NCBI GenBank assembly: GCA_036501665.1
Contig: DASXZW010000061.1
Location: 62,001 to 126,000 of the forward strand
Source of the DNA: DATAUD01 sp036501665
GTDB taxonomy: Bacteria > Verrucomicrobiota > Verrucomicrobiia > Limisphaerales > Palsa-1400
Length of the DNA stretch: 64,000 bases
Direction of reading: 5' to 3'
Numbering within the stretch: position 1 is the first letter of the stretch; every line of letters begins with the position of its first letter. The translations under genes and the position numbers were made by a program. The notes under the pieces are model-generated. The model saw only the letters and a list, made by a program, of their open reading frames with translations. It searched no databases and was not told the DNA's origin. Of this stretch, positions 41,682-50,135 are shown in pieces.

Positions 41682-43115
41682 CTAATTCGACAAGGAACTG
41701 CCAACAATAACGTGCCAGGCGGACTTGAGGGAATCCGGCAGACCCCAGATGTCCATTGCGGTGATCACGATGGCGCTGCCCCATCCGGCGATCATCAGGA
41801 ACCAGCCGTTTTTCAACGATCCCATGCGTTTCCGCGAACTTGTGAAGTGCAACAGCGGAAACATCGCCAGCGGCAGTTGCAACGCCAGCACGACCTGGCT
41901 CAAGGTCAAAAGATCATTGACGCTGGCGTCGCCGCGGATGCCGATCACCAGCACTGCTGGGATGATGGCAAAAAGCCGGGTGATGACCCGCCGCACCCAC
42001 GGTCTCATTCGCCAGTGCATGAATCCTTCCATCACAACTTGACCCGCCAATGTGCCCGTGATCGTGCTGCTTTGTCCGCTGGCCAGCAGCGCCACGACAA
42101 AAAGCAGGCTCGCCGCGCCAGTTCCCAGCAATGGAGCCAACGTTAAGTAAGCGATGCGAATCCAGTCGGCGTCAGCGCCAAAGGTCACGGTTTGTCCGCC
42201 CGCAACCGATACGCTCGATTTGCCGTAAAAAACCAGCGCGGCAAGGACGAGAATCGCGGCATTGACGAAAAAGGCGAGTGTGAGCGCAACCGTGGAATCG
42301 AAGGCGTTGAACCAATTCGCCTTTCGTATTGACACTTCATCGCGCTCAATTCGACGGCTCTGCACCAACGCTGAATGGAGATAGAGATTATGCGGCATCA
42401 CAGTCGCGCCAATGATGCCGATGGCCACGTAAATCATTCCGGCCTCACGGAGGCTCGGCGTAAAAAGCGCGCGGCCCATGTCAAGAAAGGACGGGCGCAT
42501 TTGCGGAAGAATAAAAATCTCGATGTAATAACAAATGCCGATGGTGGCGATGAGCACCAACACGATTCCTTCAATCGTTCTCATTCCAAAATGCTCCATC
42601 GCGAGCAGCACCAGAACGTCCAGTCCCGTAATGATGACCGCCCAGAGCATCGGGATGTGGAACAATAAATTCAGCGCGACCGCGCTCCCAAGGACCTCCG
42701 CCATGTCGCACGCGCCTATGGCCACTTCGCAGCAAAGCCAGTTCGGCCAGCGAGTCCAGGCCGGGTACCAATCGCGACAGCATTGGGCAAGGTCCTTTCC
42801 GGTGACAACCCCAAGGCGCGAAGCGATAACCTGCATGAAAATGGCCATCAAACTCGCCAGCCCGACGACCCACAGCAGGCCAAATTTATATTGCGCGCCG
42901 GCGGCAAGATCGGTTCCCCAATTGCCCGGGTCCATATATCCGACGCTGATCAGGATGGCCGGTCCGACAAATGCCCGCCAATGCTTCCAAAAACTGGCCT
43001 GAGGCTTGGGCACTTCGACGCTTCCGTGCATCCCCTCCAGCGACATCGCTCCAGAGACAGGCTCGGGACACGGTTCCGGTTTGTTTCCGTTTGCGTCTGG
43101 ATGGGGGTCATTCAT
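41682..43115 (-). CDS. mntH: Nramp-family divalent metal (Mn2+) transporter
   Basis: The 477-residue product from the ATG at 43115 has eleven or more helices. The first helix contains the metal-binding DPGN motif in VGYMDPGNWGTDLAAGAQYK, and helix 6 has IGIIGATVMPHNLYLHSALV with the MPH motif; both are diagnostic for Nramp. It imports Mn2+ (or Fe2+) with protons. The divergent neighbour at 43237 encodes a DtxR/MntR-type regulator, and a palindrome lies between, so Mn-dependent repression is likely. The N-terminal 40 residues are hydrophilic and Pro-rich. Confidence 0.95.
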   Translation of the reverse strand: MNDPHPDANGNKPEPCPEPVSGAMSLEGMHGSVEVPKPQASFWKHWRAFVGPAILISVGYMDPGNWGTDLAAGAQYKFGLLWVVGLASLMAIFMQVIASRLGVVTGKDLAQCCRDWYPAWTRWPNWLCCEVAIGACDMAEVLGSAVALNLLFHIPMLWAVIITGLDVLVLLAMEHFGMRTIEGIVLVLIATIGICYYIEIFILPQMRPSFLDMGRALFTPSLREAGMIYVAIGIIGATVMPHNLYLHSALVQSRRIERDEVSIRKANWFNAFDSTVALTLAFFVNAAILVLAALVFYGKSSVSVAGGQTVTFGADADWIRIAYLTLAPLLGTGAASLLFVVALLASGQSSTITGTLAGQVVMEGFMHWRMRPWVRRVITRLFAIIPAVLVIGIRGDASVNDLLTLSQVVLALQLPLAMFPLLHFTSSRKRMGSLKNGWFLMIAGWGSAIVITAMDIWGLPDSLKSAWHVIVGSSLSN

Positions 43116-43170
43116 TTGCAAACCACACGCCCGTAAATAACTATGCGCTGTGTATTAAGTCAAATTAAAT

Positions 43171-43186
43171 GTTTTAACCCTAAAAC
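43171..43186. promoter_or_regulatory. Candidate MntR operator between mntH and mntR
   Basis: GTTTTAACCCTAAAAC is an inverted repeat with six-base arms (GTTTTA, TAAAAC) around ACCC. It lies in the 121-base gap between the divergent transporter and regulator genes, 55 bases from the mntH start and 50 from the mntR start. MntR/DtxR-family sites are AT-rich palindromes of this size; the assignment is by position and symmetry. Confidence 0.5.
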
Positions 43187-43236
43187 AGTGTGTAAAAAGC
43201 TGGTCAATTTCACTGTTTGTGTGATAATGACAGGCT

Positions 43237-43689
43237 GTGCGAACGAAACCGCGCAAGAAGACAACGGCCGACCGGCATCGGTCTGAATCCACCGAAGATC
43301 ATCTGGAGCGAATCCAGGAATTGGTGGAACAGAAAGGTTATGCCCGTGTCGCGGATATTGCTGCGTCGTTGGCCCTCAGCCGCTCCTCGGTTTCCAACAT
43401 GGTCCGACGCCTGGCCAAGCGCGGTTTTGTCAATTACGAGAAGTATCGCGGCTTTAGCCTCACGGCGGAAGGCCGCGCTGTCGCCGACCATATCCGAGTT
43501 CGCCATCAAACACTTTCGGAATTGTTCCAACTTCTGGGATTAAGTCCCGAAATTGTCGCGGAAGAAGTCGAAGTGATTGAGCATCATCTCCGGCCCGAGA
43601 CGTTGCGCGTTTTCTCGCGATTGGTCCGGTTCTGGCACGAGCATCCAAAGCAGCTCGATGCGTTCCTCCGCGATGCCAAGGACCGCTGA
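43237..43689 (+). CDS. mntR: DtxR/MntR-family metal-dependent transcriptional regulator
   Basis: The 150-residue product begins with GTG. The winged helix lies at about residues 22-80 (ERIQELVEQKGYARVADIAA, SLALSRSSVSNMVRRLAKRG, FVNYEKYRGFSLTAEGRAVA). The dimerisation and metal part follows: RHQTLSELFQLLGLSPEIVA, then EEVEVIEHHLRPETLRVFSR, with the E..IEHH ligands expected for Mn2+. There is no SH3-like domain, as in Bacillus MntR. It should repress the divergent mntH gene when manganese is high. The first 15 residues are Lys/Arg-rich. Confidence 0.92.
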   Translation: MRTKPRKKTTADRHRSESTEDHLERIQELVEQKGYARVADIAASLALSRSSVSNMVRRLAKRGFVNYEKYRGFSLTAEGRAVADHIRVRHQTLSELFQLLGLSPEIVAEEVEVIEHHLRPETLRVFSRLVRFWHEHPKQLDAFLRDAKDR

Positions 43690-43716
43690 TTTAGGTAAAA
43701 AACTCCGTCTCAGCCG

Positions 43717-44169
43717 TTAAGGTTGAACTCTTAGTTTTTCAGCGAGCGCAAGCTTTCGCTGGTTTGCGTCAAACGTCAAAAATTCCCTCGCGCCCAAATG
43801 CAGAGCCGTGGCGATGTGGAGAATGTCGAATGCTCGATGCCCACCATTACTTGTGCGTTGAGTCGAAATTGTTTCGGCTAAGCGATGAACATCAGGCCAA
43901 TCAATTGATACAGGCACGACCGCCCTGGCTTGTATGTTCATCTCCAGATTGCCAAGCGCGGCTTCTGCTACCTTCGGTGGGTAACCCTTGGTTTTGTCGC
44001 GCGAATGGAGCCACACCTGAAATCGAACACTTTGTCGAAACTCGTATAGAAGCAATCCAGAAACGTGCAGTTCCTCCTGCATCGCGGCAAAGTGGGCCGC
44101 TGCGGTTTCGGAATTGTACTGACGAACATAAAGGGCGCACAGAAACGAAGTGTCGGGAAAGGAAATCAC
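43717..44169 (-). CDS. PIN-domain toxin (VapC type)
   Basis: The 150-residue product has the PIN fold with its acidic residues: PDTSFLCALYV (first Asp), YEFRQSVRFQVWLH (Glu), FDILHIATALHLGAREFLTF (Asp) and the last FDANQRKLA. PIN toxins are Mg2+-dependent ribonucleases, often cleaving tRNA or rRNA. The ATG overlaps the stop of the antitoxin gene by four bases. Its length is slightly above the 130-140 common for VapC. Target RNA is unknown. Confidence 0.92.
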   Translation of the reverse strand: MISFPDTSFLCALYVRQYNSETAAAHFAAMQEELHVSGLLLYEFRQSVRFQVWLHSRDKTKGYPPKVAEAALGNLEMNIQARAVVPVSIDWPDVHRLAETISTQRTSNGGHRAFDILHIATALHLGAREFLTFDANQRKLALAEKLRVQP

Positions 44170-44423
44170 CCTTCCTCGCCTTCCAATTCTGCTTCACGCA
44201 TCCCGGCAACTTCCTGCGCCGAAAAAACGCGATCTCCCCAGGTTTCCTTCAACTGTGCTATGATGTCGGGCTTGACGATTTCTCCCTTCTTCCGCGATGG
44301 GGAAGGGATGAGTCGGGCGTAAGGCTTTCCAGCTTTCGTAATTTCAACGTCCTCGCCTTCCTCAATCCACGCGGCGACACGGGCAAACCGATTTCGCAAA
44401 TCTCTGACAGTTGCCAATTTCAT
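44166..44423 (-). CDS. Phd/YefM-type antitoxin (VapB)
   Basis: The 85-residue product from the ATG at 44423 has the Phd/YefM N-terminus (MKLATVRDLRNRFARVAAWI, EEGEDVEITKAGKPYARLIP), which forms the DNA-binding dimer, and a C-terminal toxin-binding part (SAQEVAGMREAELEGEEG). A GTG at 44444 would add seven residues but lies inside the operator. The gene forms a pair with the PIN toxin (ATGA overlap). Control is likely by its own binding to the long inverted repeat that reaches its start codon. Confidence 0.9.
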   Translation of the reverse strand: MKLATVRDLRNRFARVAAWIEEGEDVEITKAGKPYARLIPSPSRKKGEIVKPDIIAQLKETWGDRVFSAQEVAGMREAELEGEEG

Positions 44424-44447
44424 CGTGATACAAATATGTATCACGAT
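44422..44447. promoter_or_regulatory. Operator of the toxin-antitoxin pair: perfect 11-bp inverted repeat
   Basis: ATCGTGATACA (44422-44432), AATA, TGTATCACGAT (44437-44447) is a perfect inverted repeat. On the minus strand it ends within the ATG of the antitoxin gene and covers the probable -10 box, so binding would block transcription. The symmetry and place fit autoregulation by the antitoxin. Confidence 0.8.
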
Positions 44448-44461
44448 TCTAAATTCGTCAA
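44433..44461 (-). promoter_or_regulatory. Probable promoter of the toxin-antitoxin pair, giving a leaderless mRNA
   Basis: On the minus strand TTGACG (44461-44456), a 17-base spacer and CATATT (44438-44433) form a sigma70-like promoter. The expected transcription start falls about 1-5 bases before the ATG at 44423, leaving no room for a ribosome-binding site, so the transcript would be leaderless. The -35 box overlaps the stop codon of the sigma gene. Confidence 0.6.
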
Positions 44462-45753
44462 GCTATTTGCTCCTCGCATTCCCTCAGCCGTTTCGAGAGA
44501 AATTCCTGCTCGGACTTGATTTCCGCCAGTTGGATTGATTTCCGAAAATGCGCCGCTGCCGCCCGCGAGTGGTTCAATCGCAATTCAAATTCACCCAGCA
44601 CCGCGTAGAGCAGGTGATACGATTCCAGCGACTGCGCGTTTTGAATCTCCTGGGCGGCCGCAAGCCCTGCTTCAGCCCCGCGAACTTCCGCCAAAGCAAC
44701 CGCCCGGTTCAACGCGACCACCGGCGAATCATCGAACTCCATCAGTTTGTCGTAGAGTTCGAGGATATGTGGCCAATTTGTAGAAGCGTAATCCCTCGCC
44801 GTGCAGTGACAGAATGCTATCCCGGCATCCAGGTGGTAAGCCGTAATTTCGTCGCCATCCGCCGAGCGTTTAAAATGATACAAGCCTCGAGCGATCATCG
44901 CCTGGTCCCATCGCGCGCGATCCTGTTCCTGAAGCCGAAGCAAATTGCCTTCGCCGTCCAGCCGAGTCGCAAGGCGCGCGCCGTTCATCATCAAAAGCGA
45001 CAGGAGTGCGTGCGTTTTCGGTTGATCGCCAGCCGGATGTTCCGCAAGCAGACTGGCCAGCCGAATCGCCTCCCTGCAAAGTTCTTCGCGAATGAGATTT
45101 TCGCCGCTGCTCGCCTTGTAGCCTTCGTTGAAAAGCAAATAAAGCGTTTGCAAAACCCCTTCCAGTCGCCGTCCCAATTCTTCCCCGGCTGGAATTTCAA
45201 ATCGAATGCGTGCTTCCCGAATTTTTTGTTTCGCGCGCGTCAACCGCTTGGCGACTGCGGCTTCCGTCGTCAAAAGGGCGCTCGCAATTTCTGCCACGCC
45301 AAAACCGCAAAGCGTCTTCAACGCAAGGGCGGCCTGCGAATCTGCCGGGATCATTGGATGGCAGCAAACGAACATCATCCGCAAACGTCCGTCGGCTATT
45401 TCCTGGTCTTTGAAAATCGCAGAGTCTGGCGTTGAGCCTTCCTCCTCCATGAGACGGATGATTTCCGCTTCTTTCCCTCGAAAAACGGTTTCGCGCCGCA
45501 CCGCGTCAATTGCCAGGTTTCGCGATGCGCGCATGATCCAACCGGCGGGATTTTTCGGAACTCCGTAAAACGGCCAGGTTTGAAGCGCCCTTGCCAGCGC
45601 CTCCTGGACAACGTCCTCTGCCAGCGTCAGGTGCTGGATTCCGAAGATGCCAGTCAGCGTCGCCACCATTTTCGCCGCTTCATGCCGGAACAAGTGCTCA
45701 ACGACATGCGAAACTTCCTGCGGCTCTTGTGCTTTATTTTCTGGTGAGTTCAC
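44458..45753 (-). CDS. ECF42-type RNA polymerase sigma factor with C-terminal TPR-like domain
   Basis: From the GTG at 45753 the product has 431 residues; a TTG at 45801 is the longest-frame start. Region 2 is at about 25-90 (LTLAEDVVQEALARALQTWP, NPAGWIMRASRNLAIDAVRR), region 4 at about 140-185 (ALALKTLCGFGVAEIASALL, TTEAAVAKRLTRAKQKIREA). The long C-terminal extension (LYLLFNEGYKASSGENLIRE, LYDKLMEFDDSPVVALNRAV) is the TPR-like part typical of ECF42 (DUF6596). Members replace a separate anti-sigma factor and are found with YCII-domain genes, as here at 46274. A DoxX-like gene lies between. Confidence 0.94.
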   Translation of the reverse strand: MNSPENKAQEPQEVSHVVEHLFRHEAAKMVATLTGIFGIQHLTLAEDVVQEALARALQTWPFYGVPKNPAGWIMRASRNLAIDAVRRETVFRGKEAEIIRLMEEEGSTPDSAIFKDQEIADGRLRMMFVCCHPMIPADSQAALALKTLCGFGVAEIASALLTTEAAVAKRLTRAKQKIREARIRFEIPAGEELGRRLEGVLQTLYLLFNEGYKASSGENLIREELCREAIRLASLLAEHPAGDQPKTHALLSLLMMNGARLATRLDGEGNLLRLQEQDRARWDQAMIARGLYHFKRSADGDEITAYHLDAGIAFCHCTARDYASTNWPHILELYDKLMEFDDSPVVALNRAVALAEVRGAEAGLAAAQEIQNAQSLESYHLLYAVLGEFELRLNHSRAAAAHFRKSIQLAEIKSEQEFLSKRLRECEEQIA

Positions 45754-45813
45754 GAGCGCTGTTGTTTTGTCTCGCCCCGAAAAACACCGCAGAGACTGCA
45801 AAATTTCTTTAAT

Positions 45814-46203
45814 TTAATTCTGCTTGAAAGGGATCAAACCTCGAATCCGGCGATAGCGCATGAATAGCCCTCCCCAAATCAGAATGCCGACAATCGCCGG
45901 CATAACAACGTCTTTGTCAATCCGAAGGTTCGTGCAAATAATTCCGCCGACATACCCCGTGAGCAAGATGGCACCTAGAACTGAAGTTTGAGGAATTAAA
46001 TAAACAATGGTGCAAAGAATTTCAATAAGTCCAATGGGAGTAATCAGGCCTTCAGAAAATCCATATTCTTCAAAACCTTTCACAACCCCAGGAGGCTTTG
46101 CCAGCTTCATGATGCCGCTCATAATGAACAGCAGCGCCGGCAATCCGCTCATGATATAGCCGGTCCACAATTCCTTTTTAGGCACGCCTGGTGGTTGCAA
46201 CAT
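45814..46203 (-). CDS. DoxX-like small membrane protein
   Basis: The 129-residue product has four helices (YIMSGLPALLFIMSGIMKLA, LITPIGLIEILCTIVYLIPQ, LGAILLTGYVGGIICTNLRI, VVMPAIVGILIWGGLFMRYR) and matches the DoxX-like group (DUF6629/DoxX_2 type). These proteins are often encoded with ECF sigma factors and YCII proteins; their activity is unknown. The gene lies 60 bases before the sigma gene and 70 bases after the YCII gene on the same strand. Confidence 0.88.
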   Translation of the reverse strand: MLQPPGVPKKELWTGYIMSGLPALLFIMSGIMKLAKPPGVVKGFEEYGFSEGLITPIGLIEILCTIVYLIPQTSVLGAILLTGYVGGIICTNLRIDKDVVMPAIVGILIWGGLFMRYRRIRGLIPFKQN

Positions 46204-46235
46204 GGGAGTTTGGAGTTAAGGGTTAAGACAAAGCG

Positions 46236-46265
46236 GCCTCGCGGCGCAAACCGCGAGGCGCTACC
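46236..46265. repeat. Small palindrome CCTCGCGG/CCGCGAGG ending in CTACC
   Basis: CCTCGCGG, CGCAAA, CCGCGAGG and then CGCTACC lie between the YCII and DoxX genes. The end matches the other GGTAG...CTACC elements; the opening GGTAG is missing. Confidence 0.55.
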
Positions 46266-46273
46266 AATATTAG

Positions 46274-46684
46274 TTATGCTGTCGCGCCAGCCACTTCCGC
46301 AGTAGCCATCGCTTCGCGCGAATTCGGGCACATCGACGCCACTGGACGTACTTCAACTTTAATGCCGTACGGCAACGCGGGACATTGCTGTGCAATCGCT
46401 ACAGCCTCAGATTCGGAACTGACCTGCACATGGAAATATCCGCCAATGGCTTCCTTCGATTCCGCAAAAGGCCCGTCAGCCACGACGCGTCCGCCTTTTC
46501 CTGAAACGATTTTTCCTGTCGGCTCAAGCGGGTTGCCTCCAGTGACTTTACCTGCATCGGTCAGGCGTTGATACCAAGTCATCCACTCCGTTCCAACTTG
46601 TTGCATCTGTTCTGGCGACAGGCCCTTGCACCAATCCGTGCCGCGGAACACGAGCAAATATCCGTTACCTTGATGTGAGTTCAT
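46274..46684 (-). CDS. YCII-domain (DGPF) protein partner of ECF42
   Basis: The 136-residue product has the YCII-related fold: GYLLVFRGTDWCKGLSPEQM, TGGNPLEPTGKIVSGKGGRV, the name-giving ADGPFAESKEAIGGYFHVQV and SSESEAVAIAQQCPALPYGI. DGPF-type proteins accompany ECF42 sigma factors in most genomes and are thought to be regulated by them. The last 25 residues (Met/Ala/Glu-rich) are not part of the fold. The ATG at 46684 follows a T-rich gap that should hold the operon promoter. Confidence 0.92.
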   Translation of the reverse strand: MNSHQGNGYLLVFRGTDWCKGLSPEQMQQVGTEWMTWYQRLTDAGKVTGGNPLEPTGKIVSGKGGRVVADGPFAESKEAIGGYFHVQVSSESEAVAIAQQCPALPYGIKVEVRPVASMCPNSREAMATAEVAGATA

Positions 46685-46851
46685 GTTATTCCTTCGTTTG
46701 TGAGTTATTGTTTATGATTGTTACTGCATTTAAACAACGATTCAATGAAAACAATCAGGACATTTGTTTTTAAAAATTTATCTCGATGAGCCGAAAAAGA
46801 CTTCGTTTTCTGTTGACTCCGAGTGAAGGAGAATGCAAAGGTTGACGCTCG

Positions 46852-49800
46852 GTGATGGGCAAGATTTCGCGAAAAACCAATACATCGCTTTCGGGCAGTA
46901 CCACCAAGTATGATGCCCATCACAATGTACTGGCAAAGGCGTACGGCTCGCAGGTGGATTTGCGCCGTGAACTGGCCGATTCCAAGGCGGCCGTTGCTGA
47001 ACGGACTGAAATCCTCAATATCTTCGCCGATTGCAACGACCCCCAACGAGCTTGGTTGCTTCTGGAGGATTATTTCGAGAAACTTTCGCTTTCGCGCAAG
47101 GACTTTGCGACTCACGAATGGTGGCCGCGCCTCGTTTCCGCTCACGGCAAGAAACGTTTGGAAGAGACGGCGATTCTCTTCATGCGTTTCAATCGCCCGG
47201 TGCCAACGGAACTCCAAAGTCATGCCAATATTCAGCGGTTCGTCGAAATTGAGGAAGCCGAACGCGAGCAAAAGTTCGTCCAGCAACTCGAACATTGGCT
47301 TTTTCCCTCTTCACACACCCGATTGGAACAACCCCGCGCGAGCATTCGCGTCGTTTGCGCTGCAACGCCAATTGAGGAAGGCTCGGCCCTGCATGCGCTT
47401 TCGGTGACATTCTATGTTTCCCGGCATCGCACCGGCGAACGAATCAAGACGCTGGCGGAGGTTGTGGAATTGACCAGCCGCGCGCCTCACGAGCAGGAAC
47501 TTTTTTCTCCCGAAGACTGGCAATTCATCCAGTGGCTCTCCGAAACACACGCCGATCCCGAAGGCTTGTGGGAATCGCTCGTTGTCTCAGGTCTGGAATT
47601 GCTGCAATGGCTGGTGCGCTGGGGCGACAAAGGCCGCCTGCGCATGGGCGAAGCCAGTGAACCGGCTCATTTCAACGGGCACATGGCGCAATTGTCGCCG
47701 GACTTGCAGACTCTGAAAGGCGAACTGTCCTTTACGCAAAACCTGATTTTGCCCGATGGCCGTCGTCATCCGCTGAACGAGGTTAAATTTTTTGCCGGAC
47801 GCCCATCGATCGCGCTGGTCGAGAACACCTTCTATCTCTTGCGCGCCGCGCCGCCAGAAACGTTGCTTAATGCGTGGGCGCAAAGGCAATCGCTGCCAGT
47901 TAGCAAATTAAGCCACCGCCTGCTGACCAAATTGCGAAAGACCAAATCCGAGAGCGATGTCAATTGGGAGCAGCTTTGCATCGTCCATTCGGCCAAAGCG
48001 CGATTCACCTTTGAGCTGGTCGATGACCTGGTGCGTTTGCGATTGCTCGCCATCAGCGGCGAGGATGGGTCGTCCTGGCATTGGAACGGCCAGGAATGGG
48101 AATCCGACGAGCCGCGCGTGGAGGTGACGGGCAAGCCGGTCATTCTCGATGATCCGAGCCTGGAAAAAGCGGTTCAATGGCTGCGACGATTGGATTGGTT
48201 TGGCCCGGAGCCGGGAGTTTGGATTGGTGACGCAAATGAAAATTTCCTCGTCGAAATGGCAGCCGTCTGGCCCGATCGCCCTGAAGAAGCCGAATACCTG
48301 GGCAACCCCGGCTTTCAACGGCTGTTCCTCACTTCGCGCCCGTTGCGGCCCAGGGTGATTATTAAAGGCAGCGGAATTGATTGGTTTTCCGTCTCTGCCG
48401 AATGGGAAGCGGAAGGCATCAAGCTCACTCCCGCCGATTTGCTGCGGCTTCAATCGGCAACAGGCCGTTTTGTAAAATTGCCGGACGCGGGCTGGATGCA
48501 ACTTGACGCTGCCGCCGTGCAGGAAGCGCAGGAAGCCTTCGCAAATCTCGGTGTGGAAGGGCTTATCCCCGTCCCTCAAAAGCTGGGGCTTGAACACGCG
48601 GCGCACTTGGATGAAACGGAGTTGAAGCGTTTCGGCGATTCTCTGGAAGCCGCCGCGATGCGGAAGCGGCTCACTGAATTCAGCGGAATCCCCACGACCG
48701 AACTGCCGCCCGGAGTCGAGGCGGAATTGCGCCCTTACCAGCAATCCGGTTTCAATTTCCTCTGTCACCTCACGCGACACAAACTGGGCGGAATCCTCGC
48801 GGACGACATGGGGTTGGGCAAAACGCTCCAAACGCTGGCGTGGCTGGTGTGGTCGAAGTCTTTCCACAACGAGGCCAAACCGGCGCTCGTCATTTGCCCG
48901 GCATCGGTTCTGCACAATTGGCGGCGCGAGGCGGAGCGTTTCACGCCCGGGCTGAAAGTTTTGGTGCTGGAAAGTGGGGCTGAGCGGCATAATCTGCGAA
49001 AGCAAATTCCCGAGCATGATTTGATCGTCACCAATTACGCCTTGCTGCGGCGCGACCTGGAAGCTCTTCAACGATTTTCCTTCCGCGCCGTTATTCTTGA
49101 CGAAGCGCAATTCATCAAGAACCCGGACGCGCAAATTTCAATTTCCGTCAAGCAATTGAAGGCCATGCAGCATCTGGCCCTCACCGGAACTCCGCTGGAA
49201 AACCGCCTGCTGGACCTCTGGAGCATCGTCGATTTCGTGCAGCCGGGCTACCTGGGGACGCAACAGAAGTTCCGCGAGAAATACGAATCGCGCGGTGAAA
49301 ATGCGCAGGATGAACAGCGCATCGCCCGCCGCCGCCTCTCGGCCAAGATGCGCCCGCTCATGCTCCGCCGCCTGAAACGCGAAGTCGCGCGCGACTTGCC
49401 GGAGCGCATCGAGCAGCGGCGCGACTGCGAATTGGGCGAACCGCAGCGCAAGTTGTATCTTGCCGAACTTCGGCGCAGTCGCGAGCAGGTCATGGACACT
49501 GTGGCGAAGCGTGGCGTCAAAGCCAGCACCATTCACGTTCTGGCGGCGCTGACCCGGTTGCGGCAGGTTTGCTGTCACCCGGAATTGGTCGGCAGCGATG
49601 CCGGTTCAGGCAAAACCGAAACGCTGTTTGAATTGTTGGAGCCGTTGCTCGCCGAAAATCAAAAGGTGCTCCTGTTCAGTCAATTTGTGCAAATGCTCCG
49701 CATTTTGGAAAAGGAATGCGCGGCGCGCCAGATTCCGACGCACATTCTCACCGGCGAAACCAAGGACCGCCAGGAAGTCACCCAAGCGTTCCAAAATGAC

Positions 49801-50115
49801 GCGAATGCAGGCGTTTTCCTTCTCAGCCTTCGTGCAGCCGGGACGGGATTGAACCTGACCAACGCCAGCAACGTCGTTTTGTATGATCCGTGGTGGAATC
49901 CAGCCGTTGAAGCGCAGGCCATCGACCGGTCGCATCGAATTGGCCAGACGCTGACCGTCAACGCCTATCGCTTGATCGCTCCCGGAACGGTGGAGGAAAA
50001 AATTTGGGAACTCCAGCAGCGCAAGGCGCAAACCATCGCGGACGTTTTGGGCGAGCAAGGCTTCGCGCGGAATTTGTCGCAGAACGATTTGGAATACCTT
50101 TTCTCTGAGGATTAG
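46852..50115 (+). CDS. SNF2-family DNA/RNA helicase-like ATPase
   Basis: The 1087-residue product (GTG at 46852 or ATG at 46855) has a long N-terminal region and a C-terminal SNF2 motor from about residue 620. Motor motifs: GGILADDMGLGKTLQTLAWL (Walker A), LVICPASVLHNWRREAERF, VILDEAQFIKNPD (motif II DEAQ), LTGTPLENRLLDLWSIVDF, KVLLFSQFVQMLRILEKE, LLSLRAAGTGLNLTNASNVV and AIDRSHRIGQTLTVNAYRL. The N-terminal 600 residues have low-complexity-free globular sequence of no family known to me; SWIM zinc ligands (CXCX...CXH) are absent. The role in bacteria of this HepA/RapA-related group is remodelling of nucleoprotein or polymerase recycling. No methylase, nuclease or defence partner is adjacent. 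Confidence 0.92.
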   Translation: MMGKISRKTNTSLSGSTTKYDAHHNVLAKAYGSQVDLRRELADSKAAVAERTEILNIFADCNDPQRAWLLLEDYFEKLSLSRKDFATHEWWPRLVSAHGKKRLEETAILFMRFNRPVPTELQSHANIQRFVEIEEAEREQKFVQQLEHWLFPSSHTRLEQPRASIRVVCAATPIEEGSALHALSVTFYVSRHRTGERIKTLAEVVELTSRAPHEQELFSPEDWQFIQWLSETHADPEGLWESLVVSGLELLQWLVRWGDKGRLRMGEASEPAHFNGHMAQLSPDLQTLKGELSFTQNLILPDGRRHPLNEVKFFAGRPSIALVENTFYLLRAAPPETLLNAWAQRQSLPVSKLSHRLLTKLRKTKSESDVNWEQLCIVHSAKARFTFELVDDLVRLRLLAISGEDGSSWHWNGQEWESDEPRVEVTGKPVILDDPSLEKAVQWLRRLDWFGPEPGVWIGDANENFLVEMAAVWPDRPEEAEYLGNPGFQRLFLTSRPLRPRVIIKGSGIDWFSVSAEWEAEGIKLTPADLLRLQSATGRFVKLPDAGWMQLDAAAVQEAQEAFANLGVEGLIPVPQKLGLEHAAHLDETELKRFGDSLEAAAMRKRLTEFSGIPTTELPPGVEAELRPYQQSGFNFLCHLTRHKLGGILADDMGLGKTLQTLAWLVWSKSFHNEAKPALVICPASVLHNWRREAERFTPGLKVLVLESGAERHNLRKQIPEHDLIVTNYALLRRDLEALQRFSFRAVILDEAQFIKNPDAQISISVKQLKAMQHLALTGTPLENRLLDLWSIVDFVQPGYLGTQQKFREKYESRGENAQDEQRIARRRLSAKMRPLMLRRLKREVARDLPERIEQRRDCELGEPQRKLYLAELRRSREQVMDTVAKRGVKASTIHVLAALTRLRQVCCHPELVGSDAGSGKTETLFELLEPLLAENQKVLLFSQFVQMLRILEKECAARQIPTHILTGETKDRQEVTQAFQNDANAGVFLLSLRAAGTGLNLTNASNVVLYDPWWNPAVEAQAIDRSHRIGQTLTVNAYRLIAPGTVEEKIWELQQRKAQTIADVLGEQGFARNLSQNDLEYLFSED

Positions 50116-50135
50116 AGGATGTCATTACATTTAAA

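Noticed and set aside
47908..49134. 408-codon minus-strand frame inside the SNF2 gene
   Set aside because: Antisense shadow; the plus strand encodes the helicase motifs over the same bases.
46852..50115. SNF2 gene as part of a DISARM- or other defence island
   Set aside because: No methyltransferase, phospholipase D, nuclease or DUF1998-type partner lies nearby; the neighbours are housekeeping genes.
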